Shown: positions 50,515 through 60,405, counted from the stretch's first letter. The stretch is 64,000 bases of DNA from Blastococcus aggregatus (GCF_900221005.1 NZ_OBQI01000006.1:186001-250000), one strand, 5' to 3'. A program made the numbers and translations. The notes: generated by a model not told the origin, from the letters alone.

Positions 50515-50553
50515 TCTAGCGACACGGCTAGACGTCCCCAGACGTCGTCATAC
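50515..50553. promoter_or_regulatory. CTAG motif copy A (TCTAG-N8-CTAGAC ... CATAC)
   Basis: TCTAG (50515-50519), 8 nt, CTAGAC (50528-50533), then 15 nt and CATAC (50549-50553). It lies upstream of the DEAD-box gene and reaches the zwf stop. The same inverted repeat with identical N8 spacing recurs at 59271 and 60924, where CATAC follows after 5 nt; here it is one helical turn further away. Confidence 0.5.
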
Positions 50554-51927
50554 GGTCCTCGGACCAGGCCCGTCGGAGCCGGCCGGGTACTCCCGGAGCG
50601 GGACCTCCCCGGCCTGCCAGGCCGCGAGGATCGGCTCGACGATCCGCCACGACTCCTCGGCCTCGACGGCGCTGATCGACAGCGCGGCGTCGCCCGCCAG
50701 CATCTCCCGCAGCAGCAGTCCGTAGGCCGACAGCCCCGCCGGGGGCAGGGCCATGTCCAGGACCCGCCGCTCCAGGTCGAAGGGGTCCCCCGCCCCGTTG
50801 AGGTTGACCTCCAGCGCGATGCCGTCGGGATCCAGGCGCATGCGGAGCACGTCGGGCTCGGGGTCCTCGTCGGTGAAGGCCAGGTGCGGGACGGGCTTGA
50901 ACCGGACGACGATCTCCCGCCGGTCGGCCCCCAGCGCCTTGCCGCTGCGCAGGCGGAACGGCACCCCGGACCAGCGCCAGTTGTCCACCGTCACGGTGAC
51001 CTCCGCGTAGGTCTCGGTCCCCCGGCCCGGGTCCACCCCCTCCTCGGCGGCGTAGTCCGGCAGCCGTCGCTCCCCCACCGTGCCGGCGGTGTACCGCGCC
51101 CGGACGCTGCCGGCTGCCGGGTCGGCCGGCGGACGGACCGCACGCAGCATGTCGCCCTTGCGGGCCGCGAGACCGGCCGCGTCGACGGTGAGCGGCGGCT
51201 CCATCCCCACCAGCGCGAGCAGCTGCAACAGGTGGTTCTGCAGCATGTCGCGCAGCGCGCCCGCCGTGTCGTAGTAGCCGGCCCGACCCTCCAGTCCCAG
51301 CGTCTCGTCGAAGGCGATCTCCACGCTCTCCACGTGGCCGGCGTTCCACACCGGCTCGAACAGCCGGTTGGCGAAGCGCAGGCCCAGGACGTTGAGCACC
51401 GTCTGCTTGGCAAGGAAGTGATCGATGCGGAACACCGCGTCCTCGGGCGCGAGCCGGCGCAGGATGCGGTTGAGCTCCCGCGCGTCGGCGCCGTCCCCGC
51501 CGAACGGCTTCTCCACCGCGATGATGCCGCCGTCGGGGAGACCGACCTCGGCCAGCGCCTCGAGGGTCGGCCGGAAGACGGTGTTCGGCAGCGCCAGGTA
51601 GACCACCGGGGGGTCGTCGAGCCGATCCAGCCCCCGGCGGAGGTCCGCGGGGTCGGTGACGTTCCCGCGCAGGTAGCTCAGCCGGCCGAGGACGCGGGCC
51701 CGGGTGCCCGCGGGGACGTGCGGCGCGTGGGCGTCCAGCCGGCGGCGCGCCCAGTCCCGGTACGCGTCGTCGTCCCAGTCCTCCCGGCTGATCGCGAGGA
51801 CGTCGACCTCCTCGTCCAGCACGCCGGCGTCGAACAGCTCGGCCAGCCCCGGGAGGAGCAGCCGGCCGGTGAGGTCACCACTCCCCCCGAGGACGACGAA
51901 GGACCGCTTCACGAGCTCCTCACCCAT
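50548..51927 (-). CDS. zwf: Glucose-6-phosphate dehydrogenase
   Basis: A 459-residue NADP-dependent enzyme that opens the oxidative pentose phosphate pathway. The N-terminal Rossmann loop is VVLGGSGDLTGRLLLPGL. The substrate motif reads RIDHFLAKQTVLN (near residue 168) rather than the usual RIDHYLGKE; His and the Lys are kept, the Glu is Gln. EKPFG near residue 138 and the catalytic His in LQNHLLQLLALVGMEPP are normal. It overlaps the GH15 gene by 8 bp, so sugar-phosphate oxidation is coupled to glycoside hydrolysis in one operon. The changed motif suggests the minor actinobacterial zwf subgroup. Confidence 0.9.
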   Translation of the reverse strand: MGEELVKRSFVVLGGSGDLTGRLLLPGLAELFDAGVLDEEVDVLAISREDWDDDAYRDWARRRLDAHAPHVPAGTRARVLGRLSYLRGNVTDPADLRRGLDRLDDPPVVYLALPNTVFRPTLEALAEVGLPDGGIIAVEKPFGGDGADARELNRILRRLAPEDAVFRIDHFLAKQTVLNVLGLRFANRLFEPVWNAGHVESVEIAFDETLGLEGRAGYYDTAGALRDMLQNHLLQLLALVGMEPPLTVDAAGLAARKGDMLRAVRPPADPAAGSVRARYTAGTVGERRLPDYAAEEGVDPGRGTETYAEVTVTVDNWRWSGVPFRLRSGKALGADRREIVVRFKPVPHLAFTDEDPEPDVLRMRLDPDGIALEVNLNGAGDPFDLERRVLDMALPPAGLSAYGLLLREMLAGDAALSISAVEAEESWRIVEPILAAWQAGEVPLREYPAGSDGPGPRTV

Positions 51928-53767
51928 TCCGGGCCGCCTCGGCGCGCGCCAGGTTCCACCCGCTGGCGATCACCCCGACGTGGCTGAAGGCCTGCGGGAA
52001 GTTGCCGAGGAACGCGCCCGTCGAGGGGTCGACCTCCTCGGCCAGCAGGCCGAGCTCGTTCGCCCGGCCGCACAGCGAGTCGTACAGCGCATGGGCCTCG
52101 TCCAGCCGGCCCTGTCCGGTGAGGTTGTCCACCAGCCAGAAGCTGCACAGGAGGAACGCGCCCTCCGCCCCCGGCAGGCCGTCCGGCGAGTCGGCGTGCA
52201 GGTAGCGGTAGAGCAGCCCGTCCCCGGCGTCGAGGTGCCGGCGCACCGCCTCGGTGGTGGCCACCATCCGCGGGTCGTCGGCCGCCACCAGCCGGCGCAA
52301 CGGAAGGGTGAGCAGCGAGCCGTCCAGGCCACCGCGGTTGCGCTCCCCCGACGGAGCCAGGTGCTCGGTGAAGGTGCCGCGCTCGGCGTCCCAGGCCTCC
52401 TCGAGCAGCGTCGCCCGGATCCGGTCGGCCTCCCGGCGCCACCGCTCCCCCGGATGCGGGAGCCCGCACCGCTCGGCGATCTGCACCGCCCGGTCGACGG
52501 CGACGTGGCACATCGCCACCGAGTAGGTGAACGGGCGGCCGGCGTCGCGGATCTCCCAGATGCCGTTGTCCGGCGTCCGCCAGTTGCTGATCGCCTGCTC
52601 GGTGAGCGCGCTCAACGCCCGCCAGAGCGGCTCGCCCACCTCTCCCCCGGCACGCACCCACTGGTAGGCGACGTCCAGCAGCTCGCCGTAGACGTCGTGC
52701 TGGATCTGCCGGGCCGCGCCGTTCCCCCAGCGCACGGGCCCGGAGCCGCGGTAGCCGGAGAGGGCGAGGTCCTCCCACTCCAGCCCCGGCCGGTGCCCGT
52801 CCAGGGTGTAGACGATGCTCGTCCGTTCGTCGCGCTCGACGTTGCGCAGCGTCCAGGCCAGGAAGGAGTCGGCCTCCTCCCGCATGCCGATCCGGCGCAG
52901 GGCGTAGGTGGCGAAGGCGGCGTCGCGCACCCACGTGTAGCGGTAGTCCCAGTTGCGGACGCCGCCGATCTCCTCGGGCAGCGACGACGTGGCCGCCGCC
53001 ATGATCGCGCCGGTGGCGGCGTGGTCGAGCAGCTTCAGCGTCAGTGCCGACCGGCGGACGAGCTCGCGCTGCGGTCCGGCGTAGTCGATGTGCTCGGCCC
53101 AGTCCCGCCAGGCCGCCGCGGTCTGGTCCACGAGCCGCCCGGGCGCGGTCCGGGCGCGGGTGTGCGTCTGCCCCGACCAGTGCAGGGTGACGGTGAGCAG
53201 CTCGCCCTCGCGCAGCCGGACCCGGCCCCCGATGCTGCCGTCGCGGCCCACGCCGATCTCGTGCGAGCACCACAGGTACAGCTCCAGCTCCGGGTGCGCG
53301 GGCCACTGCATCCGCCAGGAGCCGAGCTCCCGGCGGACGTGCACGCCGTCGAGCGGCGTCAGGCGGACGTCGACCTCGACCGTCCCCGACACCGCTCGCG
53401 CCAGCCGCAGCAGCTCGCCGCGGCCGGCCGGTACCTGCTCGCCGAGGTCGGCACCCGAACGCAGGGTCATGCAGTCGGTCAGCTCGAGGCGCCCGTCGGG
53501 CCCCTGCAGGTCGCTCACCAGGACCGCGGTGTCGGGCAGGTAGTGCTGGGCCGAGGCCTGCAGCCCGACCGGCGTCACGTCGAAGCTGCCGCCGCGCTCG
53601 GCGTCGAGCAGGCCGGCGAGGAACGGGCGGCTGTCGAAGTGCGGCAGGCAGAGCCAGGGGATGCGCCCGTCCCGCCCCACCAGCGCACTGGTCGCCCCGT
53701 CCCCGATGAGTCCGTGGTCCTCGATGGGCAGGTATCCGTCCGTGCGGACGAGGGGGCGCAGCGGCAA
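51920..53767 (-). CDS. GH15 family glycosidase (trehalase/glucoamylase-like)
   Basis: A 615-residue cytosolic glycosidase. The N-terminal beta-sandwich (about 1-210) begins DGYLPIEDHGLIGDGATSAL, and the (alpha/alpha)6 barrel has NWDYRYTWVRDAAF (about 275), SGYRGSGPVRWGNGA and the C-terminal LLAEEVDPSTGAFLGNFPQA with the likely general base Glu. In mycobacteria such proteins act as trehalases. The protein has no signal peptide. Start: TTG at 53767 has GAGGA 6 nt upstream; a TTG at 53788 (7 codons longer) has no ribosome site. It overlaps zwf by 8 bp, so liberated glucose could feed it. Confidence 0.88.
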   Translation of the reverse strand: MPLRPLVRTDGYLPIEDHGLIGDGATSALVGRDGRIPWLCLPHFDSRPFLAGLLDAERGGSFDVTPVGLQASAQHYLPDTAVLVSDLQGPDGRLELTDCMTLRSGADLGEQVPAGRGELLRLARAVSGTVEVDVRLTPLDGVHVRRELGSWRMQWPAHPELELYLWCSHEIGVGRDGSIGGRVRLREGELLTVTLHWSGQTHTRARTAPGRLVDQTAAAWRDWAEHIDYAGPQRELVRRSALTLKLLDHAATGAIMAAATSSLPEEIGGVRNWDYRYTWVRDAAFATYALRRIGMREEADSFLAWTLRNVERDERTSIVYTLDGHRPGLEWEDLALSGYRGSGPVRWGNGAARQIQHDVYGELLDVAYQWVRAGGEVGEPLWRALSALTEQAISNWRTPDNGIWEIRDAGRPFTYSVAMCHVAVDRAVQIAERCGLPHPGERWRREADRIRATLLEEAWDAERGTFTEHLAPSGERNRGGLDGSLLTLPLRRLVAADDPRMVATTEAVRRHLDAGDGLLYRYLHADSPDGLPGAEGAFLLCSFWLVDNLTGQGRLDEAHALYDSLCGRANELGLLAEEVDPSTGAFLGNFPQAFSHVGVIASGWNLARAEAARNG

Positions 53768-53863
53768 GGGATGTCCTCGGTTCGGCAACAGGTCACCGAC
53801 GGGGTTCCCGGCCCGCGGACCGGGGAACCGTCCGAGGGCATGACGGTCGCGTGACGCCGGGAG

Positions 53864-56800
53864 CTACGTCGCGGCCGGGCGGGGGATGCGGCGGGCCTCG
53901 CGGCGCCGGCGCAGGCCGCGCAGGGTGCGCACGGCCACCAGCAGCTCGGCCAGGTCCTGCCGGTCCCCGCCGGCGATGTCGGCCAGCTGGGCCGCGGCCC
54001 GCGACTGGGCGGCGTCCCAGCCCTCCACCCAGCCCGCCACCAGGGCGCGCGGATCGTCGTCGTCGCCGACGCGCAGGCTCAGCACGTCCTCGGTGAGCGA
54101 GGCCTGTTCGAGCGCGAGGTCGTCGCGGAGCGACGCCCGCGCCATCGAGGGCCACCGCCGGTCGCGCGGCAGCGCGGTGATCAGCTCGCGGAGCGGCACC
54201 AGCCCCAGCCGCTCGGCCAGGCACTGCAGCACCCTCCCGGCCAGCTGCACCGGCGCCCCGGTGCGCTCCACGACCACCGCCAGGTCGAGCGCCGCCGGCA
54301 GGAGTGGCGCTGCGGCCACCTCCGCCGCGAGCTCGTCCGGCACCCCGGCGTCCCGCAGCCGCGCGGCCCGCGCGGCGAACGCGTCGGCCTCCGCACCCAG
54401 CAGCCAGCCGGGCAGCCCGGCCCGGACGGCCGCCACCGGAGGCCCGAACCGTTCCGTCACGGTCCCGAGCGGGGCGGCCGGCTCGGCGGTGACGTCGCGC
54501 TGCCGCAGCAGCCAGCGCGCTCCGCGCTCGGCCAGCCGGGTCGCCTCCTCGCGCAGCTCTCCCTGGACGGCGGCCGGCACCCGGTTGTCCAGCGTCCGCG
54601 GGGCGTCCCACAGCCGGTCGACGTCGAGGACGGCGCGGGCGACCGCGTGCGCCCGGACGACCGCCGCCGGGGGCACGCCGGTCTCCTCCGCCAGCCGGTA
54701 GAGCCCGGTCACCCCGGCGACGTTGACCGACCGGTTGGTCAGGGCCGTCGCGACGATCTCGCGACGCAGCGGATGCCCGTCGATCGCGTCGGGGAACCGC
54801 TCGCGCAGCGCGGCGGGGAAGTAGTCGGCGAGCAGGTGCCCTAAGGCGGGGTCGTCGGGCAGCGAGGAGTCGAGCACCGCGGCGTCGGTGTCGAGCTTGG
54901 CGTAGGCGAGCAGCACGGAGAGCTCCGGGCCGGTGAGCCGCTGGCCGTCCCGGCGCCGCTCGGCCAGCTGCCGGTCGTCGGGCAGCGCCTCGACGCTGCG
55001 GACCAGCCGCCCGCTGCGCACCAGCGCCGCCATGAACCGCTCGTGCGCGTCGAGCAGGCTGCGCGCCGAGCTGATCTCGCCGGCGAGCGTGGCGTTCTGG
55101 GCGTAGTTGTCGGTGAGGACGGCGGCGGCGACGTCGTCCGTCATCTCCTGCAGCAGCGCGGCGCGGCCCTCGGCGTCCAGCTTCCCGGCGTCCACCACCG
55201 CGTTCAGCGCGATCTTGATGTTGACCTCGTGGTCGGAGGTGTCGACGCCGGCGGAGTTGTCGATGGCGTCGGTGTTCACCCGCCCACCGGCCAGCGCGTA
55301 CTCGATCCGGCCGCGCTGGGTGAGCCCGAGGTTGCCGCCCTCCCCCACGACCCGGGCGCGCAGCTGCCCGCCGTCGACCCGGACGGCGTCGTTCGCCTTG
55401 TCCCCCACGTCGGCGGCGCTCTCCCCCGCCGCCTTCACGTACGTGCCGATGCCGCCGTTGAACAGCAGGTCGACCGGCGCCAGCAGGATCGCGCGGATCA
55501 GCGCCTCCGGGCTGAGCGCGCCGACGGCGCCGTCCAGCCCGAGCGCGGCGCGCATCTGCGCGGACACCGGCACCGACTTCGCCGTCCGGGGCCACACCCC
55601 GCCACCGGGGCTGATCAGGCCCGGGTCGTAGTCGGCCCAGGAAGAGCGCGGGAGCGCGAACAGCCGCTGCCGCTCGGCGAAGGACGACGCCGCGTCCGGC
55701 GCGGGGTCGACGAAGACGTGCCGGTGGTCGAAGGCGGCGACGAGCCGGATGTGCTCGGACAGCAGCATCCCGTTGCCGAAGACGTCGCCGGACATGTCAC
55801 CGATGCCGACGACGGTGAACTCCTGCCGCTGGACGTCGACGTCGAGCTCGCGGAAGTGCCGGGTGACCGACTCCCACGCGCCGCGGGCGGTGATGCCCAT
55901 CGCCTTGTGGTCGTAGCCCACCGAGCCCCCGGAGGCGAAGGCGTCGCCCAGCCAGTAGCCGCGCTCGAGGGCGACGGAGTTGGCCAGGTCGGAGAAGGTC
56001 GCCGTCCCCTTGTCGGCGGCGACCACCAGGTAGGTGTCGTCGCCGTCGTGCCGGACGACGCGCTCGGCGGGGACGACGGCACCGTCGGACAGGTTGTCGG
56101 TGAGCGAGAGCAGCGCCCCGATGAAGATCCGGTAGCAGGCCTGCCCCTCGGCGAGCTGCGCCTCGCGGGACGGGTCCGCCGGCGGCCGCTTCACCACGAA
56201 GCCGCCCTTCGCGCCGGTCGGCACGATGACGGTGTTCTTCACCATCTGCGCCTTGACCAGGCCCAGGACCTCGGTGCGCAGGTCCTCGCGCCGGTCGGAC
56301 CAGCGCAGCCCGCCGCGGGCGACCGCGCCGAACCGCAGGTGGATGCCCATGACCCGCGGCGAGCTGACCCAGACCTCCCGCGCCGGCCGGGGTTCGGGCA
56401 GGTCGGGCACCGACGCCGGGTCCAGCTTGAGCGCCAGCACGGGGTGCGGCGGGGCGGACATCGCGTAGTACGTCGTCCGCTGGGTGGCGGTGATCGCGGC
56501 CAGCAGCGAGGAGAGCACCCGGTCGGCGTCGAGCGAGGCGACCTCGCCGATCGACTGCCGGAGCGACTCGGCGAGCACCGCCTGCCGCTCCTCCCGCCCC
56601 CCGGCCACCCGCGGGGAGAAGCGCGCCTCGAAGAGGGCCACCAGCCGGGACACGACGTCGGGGTGGTCGGCCAGCGTCGACTCGACGTAGGCCTGGCTGA
56701 ACGGCAGCCCGGCCTGGCGCAGCCACTGCACGTAGGCCCGGACAACGCCGACCTGCCGCCAGTTCAGCCCGGCGAGCAGCACCAGCGCGCCCAGACCGTC

Positions 56801-58792
56801 GTCCTCGGCCTCGCCGCGCCACACCGCGTCGAGCGCGTCGGTGAACCGCTCGGGCAGCGAGCGCAGCAGCGGGAGGTCCGCGACGGGCACGGCGACCCCG
56901 AAGTCGTAGATCCACGACAGCGGGGCGCCGATCCGGTCGATCTCGTAGGGCCGCTCGTCGACGACGGAGACGCCCATGTGCTGCAGCAGCGGCAGCACGT
57001 CCGACAGCAGCAGCCGCTCCCCCACGCGGTAGACCGTGAGCCGCCGCTCCCCCGGGCCCGCGCCGGCCGGCGTCCACAGCCGCAGCGCCAGCTGCCCGTC
57101 GGTCAGCCCGTCGAGCCGGGCGAGGTCGTCGACGGCCCGCTCCGCCGGGAAGTCCCCCTGGTAGGCCGCCGGGAAGGCGTCGGCGACACGGGCGAACAGC
57201 CGCTCCCCCTCGCTGCCGTGCCGCGCGGTGAGCGCGTCGGCGAGGTCGTCGGTCCAGCTGCGCGCCGCCGCGGCGAGCTCGGCCTGCAGAGCGTCGGCGT
57301 CGACGACGGCCGGGGTCGACCGGCCGTGCCGGCTCACCGGCAGGCGGACGACGAAGTGCAGCCGGGCCAGGACCGACTCGGTGGACCGGGCGGTGAACTC
57401 GACGCTCGTGCCGCCGAGGCGCTCGAGCAGCAGCTGCTGCATGGCCAGCCGGACCTCGGTCGTGTAGCGGTCGCGGGGCAGGTAGACGACCGCCGACCAG
57501 AACCGGGCGGTGGGGTCCTGCCGCAGGAACAGCCGGGTCTGGCGGCGCTCCTGCAGGTGCAGGACGGCGTCGGCCACCGGGAGCAGCTCGTCGGCGCCGA
57601 GCTGGAGCAGCTCGTCGCGCGGATAGGTCTCCAGGACCTCCAGCAGCTCCTTGCCGGTGTGGCTGTCGGCGGGCACACCGGCGCGGGCGATGACCTCGGC
57701 GACGCGACGCCGCACCAGGGGGACGTCGAGCACGCTGGCGGTGTACGCCGTCGACGGGAAGAGCCCGACGAACCGGTGCTGCCGCCGGCCGCCCGCGCCC
57801 GGGAGCGTGACGGCGACCAGGTCGAGCCAGGCGCGGCGGTGCACCGGTGAGCGGGCGTCGGCCTTGGTCACGGTGAGCAGTCGCCGGTCGGGCACCTGGG
57901 CCGCCTCCGGCGTCGGGGAGGCGGCGTTCCGGTCGGGATCGCTGCGCAGCACGCCGAGCCCGCTGCCGGGCACGGGCCGCGCGGCCGAGGTCTTCTCCCC
58001 CGCCGCCGGGAGGTCGACGTCGCGGGCACCCAGCAGGACGACGTTGCCGTCGGCCAGCCAGCGCAGCAGTGCCGCCGCCTCCACCGGGTCGTCCGCGGGA
58101 TCGGCGACCTCGCCGGGAGCGAGGCCCTCGAGCGCGGCCGCGAGCTCCAGCAGCCGGGCGTGCAGCCGCGCGCTGTCCTCGTCCACGGCGCGGACGTCGT
58201 CGAGGACCGTGCGCAGACCGACGACGAGGTCGTCCTGCGCCTCGTCGTCCAGCGGCCCGTCGAGGACCACCGCCATCCACGACTCGGCGAGGGCGTCGGG
58301 GCCGCACCCCTCCGGGGTGGCGCTGTCGCAGAAGGCGAGCAGCCGGCCGCGCAGGTCGCGGCGGACCACGAGCACCGGGTGCACCACGTGCGCGATCGCG
58401 ACGCCCTGGCGGACGACCTCGGCGGTGACGGAGTCGACGAGGAACGGCATGTCGTCGGTCGCCAGCCGCAGGACGGCCACGCCGTCGGGGGACCGGACGA
58501 CGTCCACCAGCGCCGCGCCGGCGGGCCGGGTCCGGGCGGCCGCCACGTGGCCCAGCGCCAGGCCGGCGAGCTCGCGCGGCGCACGGCCGAGCACCTCGGC
58601 CGAGGGTTCGCTCCAGTAGTAGCGGCGCAGCAGCGCCGGGACGTCGTCGGCGGTGCAGCCCGCGGGGTACGCCGCGTCCGGACCGAGCTCGTCGACGGCC
58701 GTCCGGGCGGCCTCCTCGAGCAGGCGCCGCTTCTCCTCGCGGGCCGCCTCCAGGGCGGCCAGCTCGGTCAGGGAGCCGGGAGTGCTCGCCAT
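53864..58792 (-). CDS. gdhB: NAD-specific glutamate dehydrogenase, large (GDH-180) type
   Basis: A 1642-residue enzyme that oxidises glutamate to 2-oxoglutarate and ammonia with NAD. It has the long N-terminal regulatory region (with ACT-like parts), a central catalytic domain around residue 850-900 (KAQMVKNTVIVPTGAKGGF then VVKRP, with the catalytic Lys in GAKGG), GIGDMSGDVFGNGMLLS near 990 and the NAD-binding part with VNTDAIDNSAGVDTSDHEVN. The C-terminal helical region has many Ala/Arg residues. Length and order are normal for the family. The ATG is leaderless: TAGCGT lies 7 nt upstream. It is a single gene with a long GC-rich coding sequence. Confidence 0.93.
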   Translation of the reverse strand: MASTPGSLTELAALEAAREEKRRLLEEAARTAVDELGPDAAYPAGCTADDVPALLRRYYWSEPSAEVLGRAPRELAGLALGHVAAARTRPAGAALVDVVRSPDGVAVLRLATDDMPFLVDSVTAEVVRQGVAIAHVVHPVLVVRRDLRGRLLAFCDSATPEGCGPDALAESWMAVVLDGPLDDEAQDDLVVGLRTVLDDVRAVDEDSARLHARLLELAAALEGLAPGEVADPADDPVEAAALLRWLADGNVVLLGARDVDLPAAGEKTSAARPVPGSGLGVLRSDPDRNAASPTPEAAQVPDRRLLTVTKADARSPVHRRAWLDLVAVTLPGAGGRRQHRFVGLFPSTAYTASVLDVPLVRRRVAEVIARAGVPADSHTGKELLEVLETYPRDELLQLGADELLPVADAVLHLQERRQTRLFLRQDPTARFWSAVVYLPRDRYTTEVRLAMQQLLLERLGGTSVEFTARSTESVLARLHFVVRLPVSRHGRSTPAVVDADALQAELAAAARSWTDDLADALTARHGSEGERLFARVADAFPAAYQGDFPAERAVDDLARLDGLTDGQLALRLWTPAGAGPGERRLTVYRVGERLLLSDVLPLLQHMGVSVVDERPYEIDRIGAPLSWIYDFGVAVPVADLPLLRSLPERFTDALDAVWRGEAEDDGLGALVLLAGLNWRQVGVVRAYVQWLRQAGLPFSQAYVESTLADHPDVVSRLVALFEARFSPRVAGGREERQAVLAESLRQSIGEVASLDADRVLSSLLAAITATQRTTYYAMSAPPHPVLALKLDPASVPDLPEPRPAREVWVSSPRVMGIHLRFGAVARGGLRWSDRREDLRTEVLGLVKAQMVKNTVIVPTGAKGGFVVKRPPADPSREAQLAEGQACYRIFIGALLSLTDNLSDGAVVPAERVVRHDGDDTYLVVAADKGTATFSDLANSVALERGYWLGDAFASGGSVGYDHKAMGITARGAWESVTRHFRELDVDVQRQEFTVVGIGDMSGDVFGNGMLLSEHIRLVAAFDHRHVFVDPAPDAASSFAERQRLFALPRSSWADYDPGLISPGGGVWPRTAKSVPVSAQMRAALGLDGAVGALSPEALIRAILLAPVDLLFNGGIGTYVKAAGESAADVGDKANDAVRVDGGQLRARVVGEGGNLGLTQRGRIEYALAGGRVNTDAIDNSAGVDTSDHEVNIKIALNAVVDAGKLDAEGRAALLQEMTDDVAAAVLTDNYAQNATLAGEISSARSLLDAHERFMAALVRSGRLVRSVEALPDDRQLAERRRDGQRLTGPELSVLLAYAKLDTDAAVLDSSLPDDPALGHLLADYFPAALRERFPDAIDGHPLRREIVATALTNRSVNVAGVTGLYRLAEETGVPPAAVVRAHAVARAVLDVDRLWDAPRTLDNRVPAAVQGELREEATRLAERGARWLLRQRDVTAEPAAPLGTVTERFGPPVAAVRAGLPGWLLGAEADAFAARAARLRDAGVPDELAAEVAAAPLLPAALDLAVVVERTGAPVQLAGRVLQCLAERLGLVPLRELITALPRDRRWPSMARASLRDDLALEQASLTEDVLSLRVGDDDDPRALVAGWVEGWDAAQSRAAAQLADIAGGDRQDLAELLVAVRTLRGLRRRREARRIPRPAAT

Positions 58793-58799
58793 GTCCCGG

Positions 58800-58805
58800 A
58801 CGCTA
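58800..58805 (-). promoter_or_regulatory. -10 box of the glutamate dehydrogenase gene
   Basis: On the minus strand TAGCGT is followed by 7 nt and the ATG at 58792, consistent with a leaderless message. The same TAGCGT box precedes DUF3097. Confidence 0.45.
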
Positions 58806-58840
58806 CTGCGCCCGGAGTGCCCCGGCCCGGCGACGCGGGG

Positions 58841-59212
58841 TCAGCGGTCCAGGACCTGGTCGGCCGCCCACCCGGCGATGGCCAGGATCAGGCCGCCGAT
58901 CACCGCGGTGCCGAAGCCGTCGACGGCGAGCCGGTCGCTGATCGCCGCGGTCAGCCCGAGCAGGGCTGCGTTGATGACCAGCAGGAACAGGCCCAGCGTC
59001 AGCAGCACGAACGGCAGCGAGAGCAGCCGCAGGACCGGGCCCACGATCGCGTTGACCACGCCGAAGATCAGCCCGATCCACAGGTAGGTGCCGTACTCGC
59101 CGAGCGGCCCGTCCGGGTTCGGGTCGACGTCGAGGCCGGGGAGCACCTCGAAGTAGGTCAGCCCGTAGAAGACCGCTCCGAGGATGACCACCTTGAGCAG
59201 GAACTTGATCAC
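58841..59212 (-). CDS. Small membrane protein, phage holin 4 superfamily-like
   Basis: A 123-residue protein with four hydrophobic helices (about 3-22, 43-62, 68-88, 98-117). FLLKVVILGAVFYGLTYF, then GLIFGVVNAIVGPVLRLLS and LPFVLLTLGLFLLVINAALL match the Phage_holin_4_2 family of actinobacteria and cyanobacteria, whose members are ordinary chromosomal membrane proteins rather than phage genes. GTG at 59212 starts the first helix. Function unknown. Confidence 0.8.
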   Translation of the reverse strand: MIKFLLKVVILGAVFYGLTYFEVLPGLDVDPNPDGPLGEYGTYLWIGLIFGVVNAIVGPVLRLLSLPFVLLTLGLFLLVINAALLGLTAAISDRLAVDGFGTAVIGGLILAIAGWAADQVLDR

Positions 59213-59270
59213 GGGCGCGACGCTAGCGGTCCAGCGCCCTCCGAGAGCTTTCTGAGCACGTCTTCCGTTG

Positions 59271-59299
59271 TCTAAAGTCATCGCTAGACATCGACATAC
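59271..59299. promoter_or_regulatory. CTAG motif copy B
   Basis: TCTAA (59271-59275), 8 nt, CTAGAC (59284-59289), 5 nt, CATAC (59295-59299). It lies in the 209-bp divergent gap between the small membrane protein and the gene at 59422. Confidence 0.5.
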
Positions 59300-59421
59300 G
59301 ACGCCCACCGTGGGCCGGCGCGCTGAGGACGTCGCGTGAGGCAGCATCGGTACATCGCCCGAACGGGGCCTGGGTGTGGAACAGGCGCCACGCGGCAGGC
59401 CGCAGCGGCCATGATGGGTGC

Positions 59422-60405
59422 ATGACCATCGTCGACGGCCTCGACCTCGTCACGCCCGACGACGACGACCCGTTGGTCGGTTGGACCGCGCGAAGTCCGG
59501 CGAGCCCGGTGGGTGCAGCCATCGACATGGCCCTCACGCACGCCGCCATCGAGGACACGGACCTCGAGCTGGGCCTGGCGGCCGTCCACGGCGATGCGCC
59601 GGTGGCGACGGCGCGTCTTCGCTTCCTGCGGCGACTGCGGGTCGACGACGTGGTGCACCTGTACTCGGAACGCGACCGGGCTCTGACGGCAGACCTGACG
59701 ATGGATCCGCGGTCGATGAAGCTGTCGGTCCACCTGGAGTTCGCTCCAGCAGGACGGTCCGCGACGCAGGCGGCAGCCGACGCCGAGGTACTGCATGCAG
59801 CGGCGACGGGCGCTCTCGCACTCGTCATGCCGGACGGGCAATTGGCACCCGAGCGCTTCCCCGCCTCGGGCGGGCTGGCCGTGGACGCCTCGCTACTCCG
59901 ACTCCTGCGGCTCCTTGCTGACATGTCAGTGCTGAGCGGCCGCGACATCATCGTTCCGGAGCACCTCGGAGAGGACCTCATCAAGGAACTGCTGAGAGGC
60001 CGACGCCTGCTCCGGGGTGAGACGGTGCGCGGTCACTGGACGACTGGACAGGTCCGCTTTGCCGGGGAGGACGTGGGCCGGTTGCGTGCCGCTGTCGCGG
60101 TGGGTGACCGCCACCAGCTGCGGATGGAGACCGAGCCCACGGTCGTCGTGGGAGGCGTCGTCGTCCCGCTCGGCGAGGTGGAGCAGGTCTTCGAGGACGC
60201 CATCGTCGAGTCGTTGGAGCAGGACGGAGACGACGTCGTCCTGGCACTGAGGGCACCGGAGGGCTCCGCGACGATGTCGTTGATCCCGATCGCGGCCCCG
60301 ACAGCTCTCGACCCTCGCGTGGTCCTCACCGACGCCGCCTTCGACGACCTGCTCGCAGATCTGGACCAGCCGGTGCGGCCGTCCCGCTTCCGCGAACTCC
60401 TGTGA
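59422..60405 (+). CDS. Hypothetical protein, partner of GNAT gene
   Basis: A 327-residue soluble acidic protein without a domain I recognise. It is mostly alternating strands and helices. Notable parts: DMALTHAAIEDTDLELGLAA near residue 35, RRLRVDDVVHLYSERDRALT near 75, LLADMSVLSGRDIIVPEHLG near 165 and VVVGGVVVPLGEVEQVFEDA near 240. The tail is PVRPSRFRELL. Codon use is near normal, slightly less G/C-biased. Its stop overlaps the GTG of the GNAT gene by 4 bp, so the two are translationally coupled. If the GNAT is a toxin, this larger protein may be its neutraliser or regulator; that is inference only. Confidence 0.65.
   Translation: MTIVDGLDLVTPDDDDPLVGWTARSPASPVGAAIDMALTHAAIEDTDLELGLAAVHGDAPVATARLRFLRRLRVDDVVHLYSERDRALTADLTMDPRSMKLSVHLEFAPAGRSATQAAADAEVLHAAATGALALVMPDGQLAPERFPASGGLAVDASLLRLLRLLADMSVLSGRDIIVPEHLGEDLIKELLRGRRLLRGETVRGHWTTGQVRFAGEDVGRLRAAVAVGDRHQLRMETEPTVVVGGVVVPLGEVEQVFEDAIVESLEQDGDDVVLALRAPEGSATMSLIPIAAPTALDPRVVLTDAAFDDLLADLDQPVRPSRFRELL

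Noticed and set aside
58841..59212. Prophage holin
   Set aside because: Only a superfamily resemblance; no lysin, portal or other phage genes are nearby.
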